Source: Trichomonas vaginalis G3 (taxonomy: Eukaryota; Parabasalia; Trichomonadida; Trichomonadidae). From it: a stretch of 64,000 nt of DNA. The stretch covers positions 682,001 to 746,000 of the forward strand of contig NC_067208.1 of NCBI RefSeq assembly GCF_026262505.1, given 5' to 3'. Under the pieces are notes generated by a model that saw nothing but the letters and a program-made list of their open reading frames with translations, ran no database searches and was not told the DNA's origin. Of this stretch, positions 40,892 to 49,956 are shown piece by piece. Made by a program: the position numbers and the translations under genes. The stretch's first letter is position 1; every line of letters starts with the position of its first letter.

Positions 40892-41749
40892 TTACAATAC
40901 TGCGATGGTAGAGTTTAAGAGTTGTGCTTCAATGTAGAGACAGTCCTTATGGTCTGGAGGTAAGAACACTGGGCAGTTATGGTCATGAGTGGAGAACATG
41001 TCTATCCAAAACTCACGATTGAAGCCAGTTAATTTATAGTATTTAGGGTTAGGAAGTGGTGAAGTTCTTGTATGACCAATGAACTCATTTTCAACTCCCT
41101 TACTTAAGTTTGAATATAATATAGCTTGCTTTCTATCCCAAATGCCAGGTGTTACAATCTTTGAAAATTCATTTTTCCTCGGAAGCATTGCATCATAATT
41201 GAAAACATTCTTGAAATCTTCATTGGGTTCAGAGATTTGAAATCTTATACGTAATGGATTTTCTTTCTCTTTAGCGACTTCATTGAATGGTGAATATATA
41301 ACAAACTGACAGTCATGAGTTCCATCTTCATTTTCATTAAATTCATAATGAAAGTCTATAAGTTGTGGCTGACTACCTTCTTCTTTCAGTTGTGCAAGAA
41401 ACTCACGTAAAGGCTGTAAAGTTTGTACTTCAATGTTGAACTTTTTCTCGAACATCTCATTAAATGAAATCATACATTGCAACAATGTTGTATCGTCTTT
41501 AAAGTATTTGTATATGTGAATGTTTTGGGCGCTTAAAGACTGTTCGTCATTTTCTATCTCGACTTGAAGTATAAAGTCAACCTTTCTGAAAGCACGTGTT
41601 ATATACATAGATGTTATGCCAATGTACTTCTCTTCATTTATGTTCACAATCCAGTCTGTTGGAAACTTAAACGTTACTCTGTTCCCCTTTATTTTGACGT
41701 CAGGGTTTTCACTACTGAACGCAACAGTTAAAGGTATTTGTCTATACAT
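40892..41749 (-). CDS. Penton-like minor capsid protein 3
   Basis: 285 residues: MYRQIPLTVAFSSENPDVKI, FPTDWIVNINEEKYIGITSM, a helical middle, then WDRKQAILYSNLS, the segment GHTRTSPLPNPKYYKLTGF, and DCLYIEAQLLNSTIAVL. It matches the protein at 22190-23071 in the order of these blocks, so the element carries at least two paralogous jelly-roll-like minor capsid proteins. TTTATTTTTATCC lies about 15 nt before the ATG. Whole frame. Confidence 0.6.
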   Translation of the reverse strand: MYRQIPLTVAFSSENPDVKIKGNRVTFKFPTDWIVNINEEKYIGITSMYITRAFRKVDFILQVEIENDEQSLSAQNIHIYKYFKDDTTLLQCMISFNEMFEKKFNIEVQTLQPLREFLAQLKEEGSQPQLIDFHYEFNENEDGTHDCQFVIYSPFNEVAKEKENPLRIRFQISEPNEDFKNVFNYDAMLPRKNEFSKIVTPGIWDRKQAILYSNLSKGVENEFIGHTRTSPLPNPKYYKLTGFNREFWIDMFSTHDHNCPVFLPPDHKDCLYIEAQLLNSTIAVL

Positions 41750-41773
41750 TTAATTCGGATAAAAATAAACCAT

Positions 41774-42034
41774 TTACTCTTTCTTTGCTTCAGCTTCTTT
41801 AGCTTTTGCTTCAGCTTCTTCTCTAGCTTTCTTCGCCAGCAAACGTGGGTTCTTTTGTCTTCCAGCAGCTAATGCAGCAAGTTGTTTTTCACTAAGTTTT
41901 CTCTTTGGTCTCTCTGGCTTTTGTTCTTGTTTTTGTTCCTTCAGTTCGGATAAAATTTGCTCGCGAATTTCTTTCTTCAATGCTTCAACATCTATGACCC
42001 CCTGGGTCTTGTCCGTAGGACTTGTCTGAGTCAT
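41774..42034 (-). CDS. Small basic helical protein
   Basis: 86 residues: polar start, KKEIREQILSELKEQKQEQK, then PERPKRKLSEKQLAALAAGR and an Ala/Lys/Glu helix. Directly downstream of penton-like gene 3 in transcription order (24 bp). Probably a DNA-binding or scaffold protein of the virion; no family recognised. Confidence 0.6.
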   Translation of the reverse strand: MTQTSPTDKTQGVIDVEALKKEIREQILSELKEQKQEQKPERPKRKLSEKQLAALAAGRQKNPRLLAKKAREEAEAKAKEAEAKKE

Positions 42035-42080
42035 TTGACTGCAGATAAAAAAACAAAATTAAAACTTTAACCGATGTAAA

Positions 42081-42545
42081 ATGAGCTTGTCAAAATCAGA
42101 GCGAGAGTCTATTATATTAAATGACGCAAGAGGAATACAACATCCTTTCTATTACGTAAGTCAGAGTAAAGATGGTAAAATATACGTAAGTCAGAGTAAA
42201 GATGGTAAAATATACGTAAGAAAAAGAAAGGTTCCATTAGCGAATGCAGAAAGCGACAACATTAAGGTGTATGGCAAGGGTGAAGTCCACGAAGCCCATA
42301 TAAAACCTTCTGTTCAAACTGAAAAGTCAATAGAACCAGAAGAAAAGAAGCCAGATGTACTTTCAATAATGAACCAAGAGCTTATTGCAAAGTTCGTGAA
42401 TTTCATTGAAAAACAAACCGAGTCAAAGAACCCTGACCCACCAGTGAAAGAAGTTGAGACAAAAGAGAATGTACAGTTCATTGAAAATGTCAAGAAACAA
42501 CTTCCACCACGAATGCCAAGAAGAAGAGTGAGAATAATGAAGTAA
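42081..42545 (+). CDS. Unknown protein with an internal 10-residue duplication
   Basis: 154 residues. An exact 30 bp duplication (42153-42182, 42183-42212) encodes YVSQSKDGKI twice. Near 42271-42295 the reading frame runs through GGCAAGGGTGAAGTCC, closely related to the intergenic mini-hairpin at 40864-40881. Ends with a basic PPRMPRRRVRIMK tail. It lies 27 bp before the capsid gene on the same strand, suggesting a virion or assembly role. Confidence 0.65.
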   Translation: MSLSKSERESIILNDARGIQHPFYYVSQSKDGKIYVSQSKDGKIYVRKRKVPLANAESDNIKVYGKGEVHEAHIKPSVQTEKSIEPEEKKPDVLSIMNQELIAKFVNFIEKQTESKNPDPPVKEVETKENVQFIENVKKQLPPRMPRRRVRIMK

Positions 42546-42572
42546 ATAGATATTTTTATCTGAAGTAAATAC

Positions 42573-44147
42573 ATGCAGAACGAACAGCTAAACGAATTTA
42601 CTCCAGCAGAGCATATTCATCAGATTCGCTCATATTTCGATATCATAGACAATGCAGTTCAAATTGGTGACACTAATAGAAAATATTCTGACGCAAAGAT
42701 TCCATCACAACCTGGAACTGCTAAAGATAACACATGGGTAACATTCAATCTCTCACCTCCTGGTGAAAATATGTTGGACCTTTACAATACATTCATTACG
42801 TATAAAATGGAAGGTCAATTTATTGTAGATAAAGAAATTGGTTCAGGTTCCAATAAAACAAACCCACCAGGATTTTGGATTGGTTTCGATGACGCTTTCT
42901 ATGCAGTTGCTGGATATCAAATCCTTGCAAATGGTCGTATCGTATATTCTCAAGACAACGCAAGAGAAGAAGCATATATAACTTCAAACTCACAAACTAC
43001 CGAACAAATAAAGAAAGTAGATGTTTTCTCAAAGACTCGACATGAAGATGTATGGAGTCATTCGGGAACATGCAGAACAGGACAAATTGTTAGTGGTCCA
43101 ATTACAGCAGGAAAATCATTTGATTTTAAGCTTCGTTTAAGAATTCCTGTTAGAAGATTCCTTCCATTAGAAGCTATTCGATTTATTCCAGCTTTTGCAG
43201 GAAACATTCAGCTTAAAGTAAAGTTCAGTAGCGACGCCTTACAATGCACATCTATATCTGTAAATGATATCATTGCTTTCAATCCAACTCTTAAAGTTGC
43301 ATTTGCTTCAGATTCAAATCCACCGACAAATAAATTTGTTCCATGGAATGAACCATTCACTATGATAACGAAGGCAGTAGAAGCTAGTGGAACAGTTACT
43401 ATTACAACTGTAACCCAGCAACTATTTCGAACAAAGATGGATTTTAATGAATGTTTCATTCATCCAAAGTCATTCTCTTTAGACCCTAACATTTATACAG
43501 AACTTGTAGAACATTATACAAACGAGGCTTTATGTTTTCCTGTTAAAGTTATGGATTGGATTCCTATGGACGGTTCATTCTCAAAGAATACAGATAGTTC
43601 AAGTGCAACATTTACAGCAGCTTATACGCCTATTAATGTTAAAAGTATTTGGGCACTATTTAGAAAGAAAGACAACTATTATGTTAATTTTGAGAACCCT
43701 AAGTTTAAATATCTTCAGCTTTCCATGGGAGCTTATGGAAATATGCCTGCAGAACCTGAAAAATCATATGGACCTGTATTTTATGAAATGGTTGCGAACG
43801 CCTGCAATACAAACAATGATATGATAGGATTTAATGAAGATGTTATGAGGTCATTGGTGGATGATGGTAGTGTGGAACATAAATGGGATAGCTATGACAA
43901 CACACATTTCTTATGTGGTTTTCCAACAGAAGTGGACTTTTGCTTCCAGCAAGGTCAAACATCTACTGCTCCAATAACATACAAATTGTCTGTTAAAGGA
44001 CCTATTGAACTAGCAACTGAAAACGTACCAAAGCCACTTATTGGATTTATGAGGGATTGTTGCTTTGCCATTCAGGTAAGACAGTCAGGCATCCCCATAA
44101 TAAGATTAGATGACTATAACTTAGCCACGGACGACAGTGAGGAATAA
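42573..44147 (+). CDS. Major capsid protein (double jelly roll)
   Basis: 524 residues. Begins with polar sequence (QNEQLNEFTPAEHIHQIRSY). Core blocks: WVTFNLSPPGENMLDLYNTF, then AFYAVAGYQILANGRIVYSQ, DFKLRLRIPVRRFLPLEAIR, FIPAFAGNIQLKVKF, and a second beta-rich half ending in YKLSVKGPIELATENVPKPL and FMRDCCFAIQVRQSG. This arrangement matches capsid proteins of Polintons and related viruses. Located amid other virion genes near the right end. Frame looks whole. Confidence 0.85.
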   Translation: MQNEQLNEFTPAEHIHQIRSYFDIIDNAVQIGDTNRKYSDAKIPSQPGTAKDNTWVTFNLSPPGENMLDLYNTFITYKMEGQFIVDKEIGSGSNKTNPPGFWIGFDDAFYAVAGYQILANGRIVYSQDNAREEAYITSNSQTTEQIKKVDVFSKTRHEDVWSHSGTCRTGQIVSGPITAGKSFDFKLRLRIPVRRFLPLEAIRFIPAFAGNIQLKVKFSSDALQCTSISVNDIIAFNPTLKVAFASDSNPPTNKFVPWNEPFTMITKAVEASGTVTITTVTQQLFRTKMDFNECFIHPKSFSLDPNIYTELVEHYTNEALCFPVKVMDWIPMDGSFSKNTDSSSATFTAAYTPINVKSIWALFRKKDNYYVNFENPKFKYLQLSMGAYGNMPAEPEKSYGPVFYEMVANACNTNNDMIGFNEDVMRSLVDDGSVEHKWDSYDNTHFLCGFPTEVDFCFQQGQTSTAPITYKLSVKGPIELATENVPKPLIGFMRDCCFAIQVRQSGIPIIRLDDYNLATDDSEE

Positions 44148-44177
44148 AGGATGAACGTTTATTTTTAAAGCTTATAA

Positions 44178-44618
44178 ATGAGTTCTTCATCAAGCTCTCG
44201 CGAACCTTCACCATCTATGAAACAAACTTTACCAAACGATTATGGAGCACCTATTGAATATTTCTTACGAGCTGCACAATGGCAAAGAGCAGTCTCACCA
44301 AGGTTAGGTGTTCCACCAGCTCCTGTCAAAAATAGCATTTGGTCAAGTCCTTATATAAAATATGGTCTCCCACTAGGTTTGCTAGCTACAGCAGGAGCAG
44401 TTATGATGTTGAAAAGAAATAAAGCAAATGTTGTAAATAATACTGAAGTAGCTGAAGTTAAACAAACTCCAACACCTTCACAAGCAAAACCTTCAATGAC
44501 TCCTGAACCTATGGAAGTACAAACTCCTGTTCAAAAGTCAACTCCTAAACCGACTCCAACATTTAAACCAGAACCTACTCCTCAAATAAATCGTAAAACT
44601 CCTGCGTTTCCTTACTGA
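44178..44618 (+). CDS. Membrane-anchored Pro/Thr-rich protein
   Basis: 146 residues. Ser-rich start, then YIKYGLPLGLLATAGAVMML, a single hydrophobic segment at about 56-75, and a long PTPSQAKPSMTPEPMEV-type tail. TTTATTTTT lies about 15 nt before the ATG. It follows the capsid gene by 30 bp. Could be a virion membrane or entry protein; no family recognised. Confidence 0.65.
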   Translation: MSSSSSSREPSPSMKQTLPNDYGAPIEYFLRAAQWQRAVSPRLGVPPAPVKNSIWSSPYIKYGLPLGLLATAGAVMMLKRNKANVVNNTEVAEVKQTPTPSQAKPSMTPEPMEVQTPVQKSTPKPTPTFKPEPTPQINRKTPAFPY

Positions 44619-44657
44619 AAAAATAACGTTATTTTTATTTAATATTAAAAATTTTAT

Positions 44658-44903
44658 TTGATTGAAATGACGACTAAAGTCACTGAAGCAATGAAACAAA
44701 AGTTTTTGGTAGAATACATTAAATCAGGAACTATTCCAGAAGGTTTTTACATTCATACTATGAAGGATGGTAGAGTTCAGTTTAGAAAGATAAAGCAACC
44801 ATTAGATAGAGAAGGTATATTAAGGAAGATTAAACTTCATGAGGACAACATTGCTGAACTTAAGAAGAAGTTAGAAGAGTTGGAGAAAGGAAGAGAGTTA
44901 TAA
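44658..44903 (+). CDS. Small coiled-coil protein ending in the terminal repeat
   Basis: 81 residues: QKFLVEYIKSGTIPEGFYIH, then a C-terminal heptad helix (LHEDNIAELKKKLEELEKG). The last codons fall within the right terminal repeat, whose mirror image encodes the last codons of the unrelated protein at 21437. Function unknown. Confidence 0.6.
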   Translation: MIEMTTKVTEAMKQKFLVEYIKSGTIPEGFYIHTMKDGRVQFRKIKQPLDREGILRKIKLHEDNIAELKKKLEELEKGREL

Positions 44904-45542
44904 AGCAATGAATTCAACAGGGTGAAAAAAGAGGGTAGAAATGAGGTTAGATCTACCCTTCTACCCTAAATTTATTTTTGCGCTATGTTTTCATACGTGT
45001 GAGGGTGGTGATATCATTAATTTTTAAGTTTATTTTTATATAAATGACGAAAACTATTGAGATAACAAACTACAACGGTCATGAGTTCAAGAATTTGTTC
45101 TTCGTTCCTCGTGAAAATACATTCTATCAGATACGAGGGAGAAAGGGTAAAGTTAGTTTGAGCGTTTATGAAGGAATGAAGAATGGAAAGTTTATACAAG
45201 CATATGATACAAACGGTAAGCGTGTTTCATTAGCTTTGTCAAAACTTACTAACATTTATTTTGACAGTGATTTTGACCTATATGAAGAAGAAAGTGAGTC
45301 AGAAGATTATGAGCTGTTATGTGAAGCACAGCAATGGGAGGAGTTGCAATACTTTTGTAAGTGAGAACGTTTATTTTTACATTAATGAAGTCATTAGTGG
45401 TTGGCGGTTTGTAAATATTTAAGGTTAAGTTAGTGTTGTCGTTTGTGTTGTAAAATATACGTTACTGGTTTTGTAAATATTTAAGGTTAAGTGGTGTACG
45501 GAGGCGCGCAGTGCCTCAGTACACGACTTAGCCATACTAACT
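44887..45542. repeat. Right terminal inverted repeat of element A
   Basis: Mirror of 20806-21461. Carries the hairpin at 45488-45530 and ends CCATACTAACT, next to the direct repeat TGATTTA. Confidence 0.92.
45044..45364 (+). CDS. TIR-encoded 106-residue protein, right copy
   Basis: Same as the left copy at 20984-21304 apart from Glu in NGHEFKNLFF. GTTTATTTTTATATAA immediately precedes the ATG and GTTTATTTTTAC follows the stop. Function unknown. Confidence 0.7.
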   Translation: MTKTIEITNYNGHEFKNLFFVPRENTFYQIRGRKGKVSLSVYEGMKNGKFIQAYDTNGKRVSLALSKLTNIYFDSDFDLYEEESESEDYELLCEAQQWEELQYFCK

Positions 45543-45696
45543 GATTTATGATGTATGGCCGAATTTTTATCACTGCGCATTATTGTTGCCACCGATTTCT
45601 ACATGAATACCGAATTATGCGCATAAGAGTATTAAAGGTTCTCTTTATATTATGAATAGAAGATTTGCTAAGAAATATTTCTTACATTATTAGCGT

Positions 45697-46715
45697 TTAT
45701 GATATGATCATTGAAATAAAAGGAGTAATTAATTGGATATTAAAATGCGAATTGATAATGCAAGAACAGATTAAATTATAATCGAGATATGTAATTATTG
45801 CACACCCATTGGATGACTGGCCAAACATGCTTCCAGAAGAAATAGGTGATGGCATCTCTTCACGTCCATTCGCTATTACAATATCATAAAAGTACAATCC
45901 TGAGTAATGAATTGACTTTCCAGTATGAATAATATTATCTTCTGTCGAATTTTCAGCAATCGCATCACAGCCTTCGTAACCACTCACAAAGCTCGATCCT
46001 CCACTAGCCGATCCTGCATATGCAATACCTCCACCTCCATAATATCCGCCACCACCATTTGGCCCTGTATCATGCAAGAAAGCTCCTGATCCACCAATCC
46101 CAAACCTTCCAGAAACGCCACATGCATACGGGCTGAAGGTTTGACAACCGTATAAACCTCCTGAGATCTGCGTACCACCAGTTGTTACGTTTGTTTTATA
46201 CACAGCTGTTGAAGATATACCTACAAGACCTCCCCATCTCCACCGCAGATTCTTTCTCCGCTCCCTGCACCAGCCGCAACCATAATACGACTTTTTAAAG
46301 ACTCAAAATCTGACCAAACATCTGATTTTTTGAGGCGAATATCGGTTGCACCGCCTCCAGTTTGAGATGACAAATTTTGTTTAACATTTCCATTAAATGA
46401 TTGAGTAGAGAGTTTCCCAACTTCTCCAATATATACGTATAAATCTTGAGATTGATTTAAATATATTACTCCTGATACGTATCCTCCATTCATATTTGTA
46501 TCAGTACAATTTTTTATATCGACATGATCAATGTAACCACCTGCACCCCATAGCTGAATTCGATATCTTCCTTCAATTGCATGGAAAACATCATATGTGC
46601 CCGTATAGTTAAATATTTTGACTCTATTTCGATCATATTTTGTATAAATACCTATGAAAAAGACAAAATTATAAACTACTAACCAAAATAATTGATTTTT
46701 TGTGAAGCAAAATTT
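45697..46715 (-). pseudogene. Glycine-rich host surface-protein gene, broken
   Basis: Reads ...YTGTYDVFHAIEGRYRIQLW, GAGGYIDHV, then QDLYVYIGEVGK, TGGGATDIRLKK, RIMVAAGAGSG, and after a frame change near 46210 continues GGTQISGGLYGCQT, GPNGGGGYYGGGGIAYAG. This is the glycine-rich ligand-binding-like domain (Pfam Gly_rich, as in ALK/LTK ectodomains) common in trichomonad surface proteins. No start codon is found upstream before a stop, so the 5' end is lost. Lies 150 bp from element A. Confidence 0.6.
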
Positions 46716-46869
46716 TTATGAAAGGTTTTTAAAATCTATTTGATCATGTGTTTACCCTTTAAATCAACCATTTATCATTTCAATTGAACTAGCTATTCAA
46801 AATTCTGAAGGAAATTTTCATCCATACTCTTAAATCTATTCATAGTAAATAAACTGTATATTAAAATTA

Positions 46870-47560
46870 ATGTATAAAACGAAATTCGTGTTACTTTTCT
46901 TCATTTTTCACTTCTTCGTCAAGAAAGACCAATCTTAGAACATTTAAATTAAAACCTTACGAATATGGAATGATCAATGGCGAAGTGTATTTGAAAATAT
47001 TCTATCATGATGTCGATAAAGGAGGATTTTTTGATAGCGTCGCTCAGGCTAAATATAACCTAGATGAAAATAGATATTCAATTATATCTAATATCACAGA
47101 TGAATTTAGAGATTCTGATGGAAAATTTACATTTCTGATATTATATCCAACTTTTGGAAGATATAATATTTGGCAGCAATCAAACTTTCCTTTACAAGAA
47201 CCTAAGTTTACATCATCCCGAGAAAAACTATCCCCTGTAGAGGGATTCAATTCAATCAAGACATTCGCAAACCATTCAGAAATTAATTGCACTTGGGGAG
47301 GACTTGTTCTCACAAATTATCCCTATTACCTTCTCGATGGATGTCCAAATGGCATAAATTGGAATTTTGCAATTGGATATACCGGCGCAAACACAGTTTT
47401 TCCTGATAGTATTCCTGCAGATGTTGGAACTACCAAGATCGTAAGCCTTTGGATGAAATCTATGCAAGATAAGGCAATTTATTTAGATTCATGTAAATTA
47501 TTTAACTGCTTTAGATTCAGTATATCGTATCCCACTTTTATTTTATTAGTTGTTACATAA
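46870..47560 (+). pseudogene. Host surface protein, W-Q-S-N domain, frame-shifted after signal peptide
   Basis: An ATG at 46870 opens a typical signal peptide (MYKTKFVLLFFIFHFFVKK), but the main domain continues in another frame from about 46930 (LRTFKLKPYEYGMINGEVYL). An ATG at 46970 could start a shorter protein of 196 residues. Domain blocks FTFLILYPTFGRYNIWQQSN, NCTWGGLV and LDGCPNG match the gene cut by element C at 14605-15213. Hydrophobic C-terminus (ISYPTFILLVVT), perhaps an anchor signal. Confidence 0.6.
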
Positions 47561-47897
47561 AATCTTATCAATATTACAATTATCATATATAAATCTAGTA
47601 TGTCAATCGAAAATATAATAAACAACAGCCATAGATCAATACATATAGTTTGTCTATCTACCTTCAGAATTATACATATAAATTTTCATAATCCAATTAA
47701 ATTAAAAAAAAAATCTATTCATTTGATAGTCTTAGCTTCCAAATCATTGTCTTTACGATTTATAATTTGATATATATATATATCAGATATTTGATAGATG
47801 GACCGCAGAGATCTTCAAGATTATTGCTCGATTTTAAAAAAGAAGAAAGCAAAGAATAATTATTTATCTTTAAAGTTTATTCATACGTTGACATTAT
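47561..47897. other. Intergenic, nothing recognised
   Basis: 337 bp, AT-rich. No gene or repeat with defined ends seen. Confidence 0.5.
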
Positions 47898-48074
47898 TTA
47901 GCCAAATACTGTGATATACTTCATATACTCTGCCATAGATCCTGAATGTTTAGACCTACCTTGTAGATATCTATATGGCCCAGGGCCGCCACTTTTTTCA
48001 ATTCTAGTCGTTATATTTGATCTTTGAGAAGAAGAACTGCTCTTCGATTGGGATGATCCTTGCTTAGAACTCAT
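47898..48074 (-). CDS. Small Ser-rich host protein, 58 residues
   Basis: MSSKQGSSQSKSSSSQRSNI, then KSGGPGPYRYLQ and MAEYMKYITVFG before the stop. A TCATTTTT initiator-like motif lies 6-14 nt before the ATG, as expected for trichomonad promoters. No membrane segment, so although the Ser/Gly start recalls Sec61 beta, I do not call it that. Codons look normal for the region; existence is likely but not certain. Confidence 0.45.
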   Translation of the reverse strand: MSSKQGSSQSKSSSSSQRSNITTRIEKSGGPGPYRYLQGRSKHSGSMAEYMKYITVFG

Positions 48075-48267
48075 CTCTTAAAAATGAAATGATTTCAAAT
48101 TTTTTTGTCAAGAATTTTATTTCTAGTCAAAAACTTTTTTCCTAGTCAAAAATGCAGATTTTTTGGTAGAGTATATGAGTATGATAACTAGATTTGGATA
48201 AATAAAATAAATTAAAATTCTTTATAAATAACGCACAAAAAAATATACAAAATAAAATACAAAAAAA

Positions 48268-49599
48268 TTACTTACTCGAATTCTTAATTTCTAACGCTGT
48301 CTGAGCAGTACAAGCAACAGCAGCAATGACCGTAAATAGAATAGAAATCAATGCCTGAACGGTTCTGTACCATTTTCTATTAGGAGTTGCTTTCATGAAG
48401 AACAAAGCAGGGAACAATAAAGTAACAACAGGAATCAAAATTCCTCCAACAATGTTGAAGAAAATCAAAATGTTACTTGATGTTGCTGCAAGGCCAGCAG
48501 ATAACAAACAAAGAATGAAACCAGTGAGAATCCATCTTAAGTTTGTCATCTCTTTTCCTTTAAACAATGTTGCATCAACTGAGTTTCTTGCTGCCCAAAT
48601 CATCAAAGGCGAAGAAACTAAAAGAATAAAAATAACGCAAACAGTTGCAACAATAGTAAATGGATTCTTTGCTGGATATAATTCAAGGGCTGATGATGCA
48701 GACAACAAATCAAATTTGTCAAGATATGTACAGATACCAAATGTTGCATACAAGAAGAAACAAGCAGTGATAATTATACCACTTAATGTAATTCCTCTCT
48801 TAACAGTACAATTCCTTAAGTGTTCGAGTGTTGGGAACAAGTTTATGATGCAATTATATGACATTGTGTTGATACCAAGGGCAGGAATGAAAATTAAGAT
48901 GTCCCAATGGAACAATGTGAGTTCTTTGTTAGGATCAAATCCATATTCTTTGACATCTTTGATCAACCAGTATAAACTGTGCGAAATTAAAATTAATATC
49001 AACAAAAAGCCAACGGAAGAAGCAATTTCAAGCTTGGCAATGGACTTTGGAATAGTCATTGGGAAAGCGAGTAACAATGTTGTTGCAAAATTCCAGAATT
49101 TGTCGCTATTTAATACTTTGATTTTCAAACCAAGAGTTCTGTTAACTAATACGCCGTCCCAGTTGGAATATATCATCACTGAACCAATTTGGACGAGGAA
49201 AATGAATAAGTCAAGTACCCAAATAAATTTTGGATTGAAAAGATGAGTAAAGAGACCTCTGAAGTCATATTTCTTTGTAATGAAGGCTGCTTCAATCATC
49301 ATTGTGAATGTACTGAATGTAATTATTCCAATAATGATTGCAATTAAAAGAGCAGAAACGATACCGAGTCTGTAACAATATGGAACCATCAAACAACCGG
49401 AACCAATTGCAGTATTGATAAGAATGACAAATGCACCAAACATGCTCTGATCCCCTGTTGTTTCTTTTTCGAAAAGTTGTGCATTGAAATTAATTGTTTG
49501 ATTGTCTGATTTATCATCAATTGAACTTGACTTGTTCTCTGTATCTGTGGAGTAACTTGATTTATTGTCTATATCACTGAGATCGTGCTGATCTTCCAT
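48268..49599 (-). CDS. Amino-acid permease (AAAP family)
   Basis: 443 residues. A hydrophilic Ser/Asp-rich N-terminus of about 50 residues is followed by ten or eleven membrane segments. The first has the family signature AIGSGCLMVPYCYRLG; others include LFIFLVQIGSVMIY, FIPALGINTMSYNCIINLFP and VVTLLFPALFFM. Length and layout are usual for the amino acid/auxin permease family, a large family in trichomonads, which import amino acids at the plasma or lysosomal membrane by proton coupling. Substrate cannot be told. Intact and the clearest host gene here. Confidence 0.9.
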   Translation of the reverse strand: MEDQHDLSDIDNKSSYSTDTENKSSSIDDKSDNQTINFNAQLFEKETTGDQSMFGAFVILINTAIGSGCLMVPYCYRLGIVSALLIAIIIGIITFSTFTMMIEAAFITKKYDFRGLFTHLFNPKFIWVLDLFIFLVQIGSVMIYSNWDGVLVNRTLGLKIKVLNSDKFWNFATTLLLAFPMTIPKSIAKLEIASSVGFLLILILISHSLYWLIKDVKEYGFDPNKELTLFHWDILIFIPALGINTMSYNCIINLFPTLEHLRNCTVKRGITLSGIIITACFFLYATFGICTYLDKFDLLSASSALELYPAKNPFTIVATVCVIFILLVSSPLMIWAARNSVDATLFKGKEMTNLRWILTGFILCLLSAGLAATSSNILIFFNIVGGILIPVVTLLFPALFFMKATPNRKWYRTVQALISILFTVIAAVACTAQTALEIKNSSK

Positions 49600-49605
49600 A
49601 TCAAA

Positions 49606-49611
49606 TAATGA
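49606..49611 (-). promoter_or_regulatory. Initiator-like element of the permease gene
   Basis: TCATTA on the minus strand, 7-12 nt before the ATG, fits the trichomonad initiator consensus TCAYWW and its usual distance. Confidence 0.5.
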
Positions 49612-49956
49612 ATTTAAAAACTATATTGAATTTTATTAATCGGTTTCCCTCTCAAAATTATTTTACACGTTATTTAAAAAATAAAAATTTATGCATTAGA
49701 AATGACAATAGTTAATTGTAAACTATATCATATTTTCAACCGTAAATCTTTCTGAATTATTGTAAAGACAATTGGTCATTAATTGAATATAAATTTTAAC
49801 CTTGAAATTGGATATAACTTAATTTATGATTAGCAAAGATAATTAGAGACAAATAATTTTTCATTCATAAAAAATGTAAAGAAAGGCTTTCTATTCAAAG
49901 AGCTTTGCAATCAGCAAATAACATTTATGCATGGAAAACTATGTATAAATCACTTT
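49612..49956. other. Intergenic between permease and transposon
   Basis: About 345 bp, AT-rich, nothing recognised beyond the permease initiator. Confidence 0.5.

Larger units (their letters stand above)
20806..45542. mobile_element. Polinton (Maverick) element A, 24.7 kb, both ends present
   Basis: Bounded by 656 bp inverted repeats (20806-21461 and 44887-45542) starting AGTTAGTATGG and flanked by the direct repeat TGATTTA (20800-20806 and 45542-45548; 5-7 bp depending on where the end is drawn). It holds PolB, retroviral-type integrase, A32-type ATPase, double-jelly-roll capsid protein, three penton-like proteins, a fibre and a KilA-N island. The near-identical terminal repeats and close similarity to element B indicate a young insertion. 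Most genes look whole; about ten breaks overall. Confidence 0.92.

Noticed and set aside
47898-48074. Sec61 beta identity
   Set aside because: The Ser/Gly-rich start is similar but there is no C-terminal membrane helix.
48395-49246. 283-residue plus-strand open frame
   Set aside because: Antisense to the permease, which has the family signature, membrane segments and an initiator.
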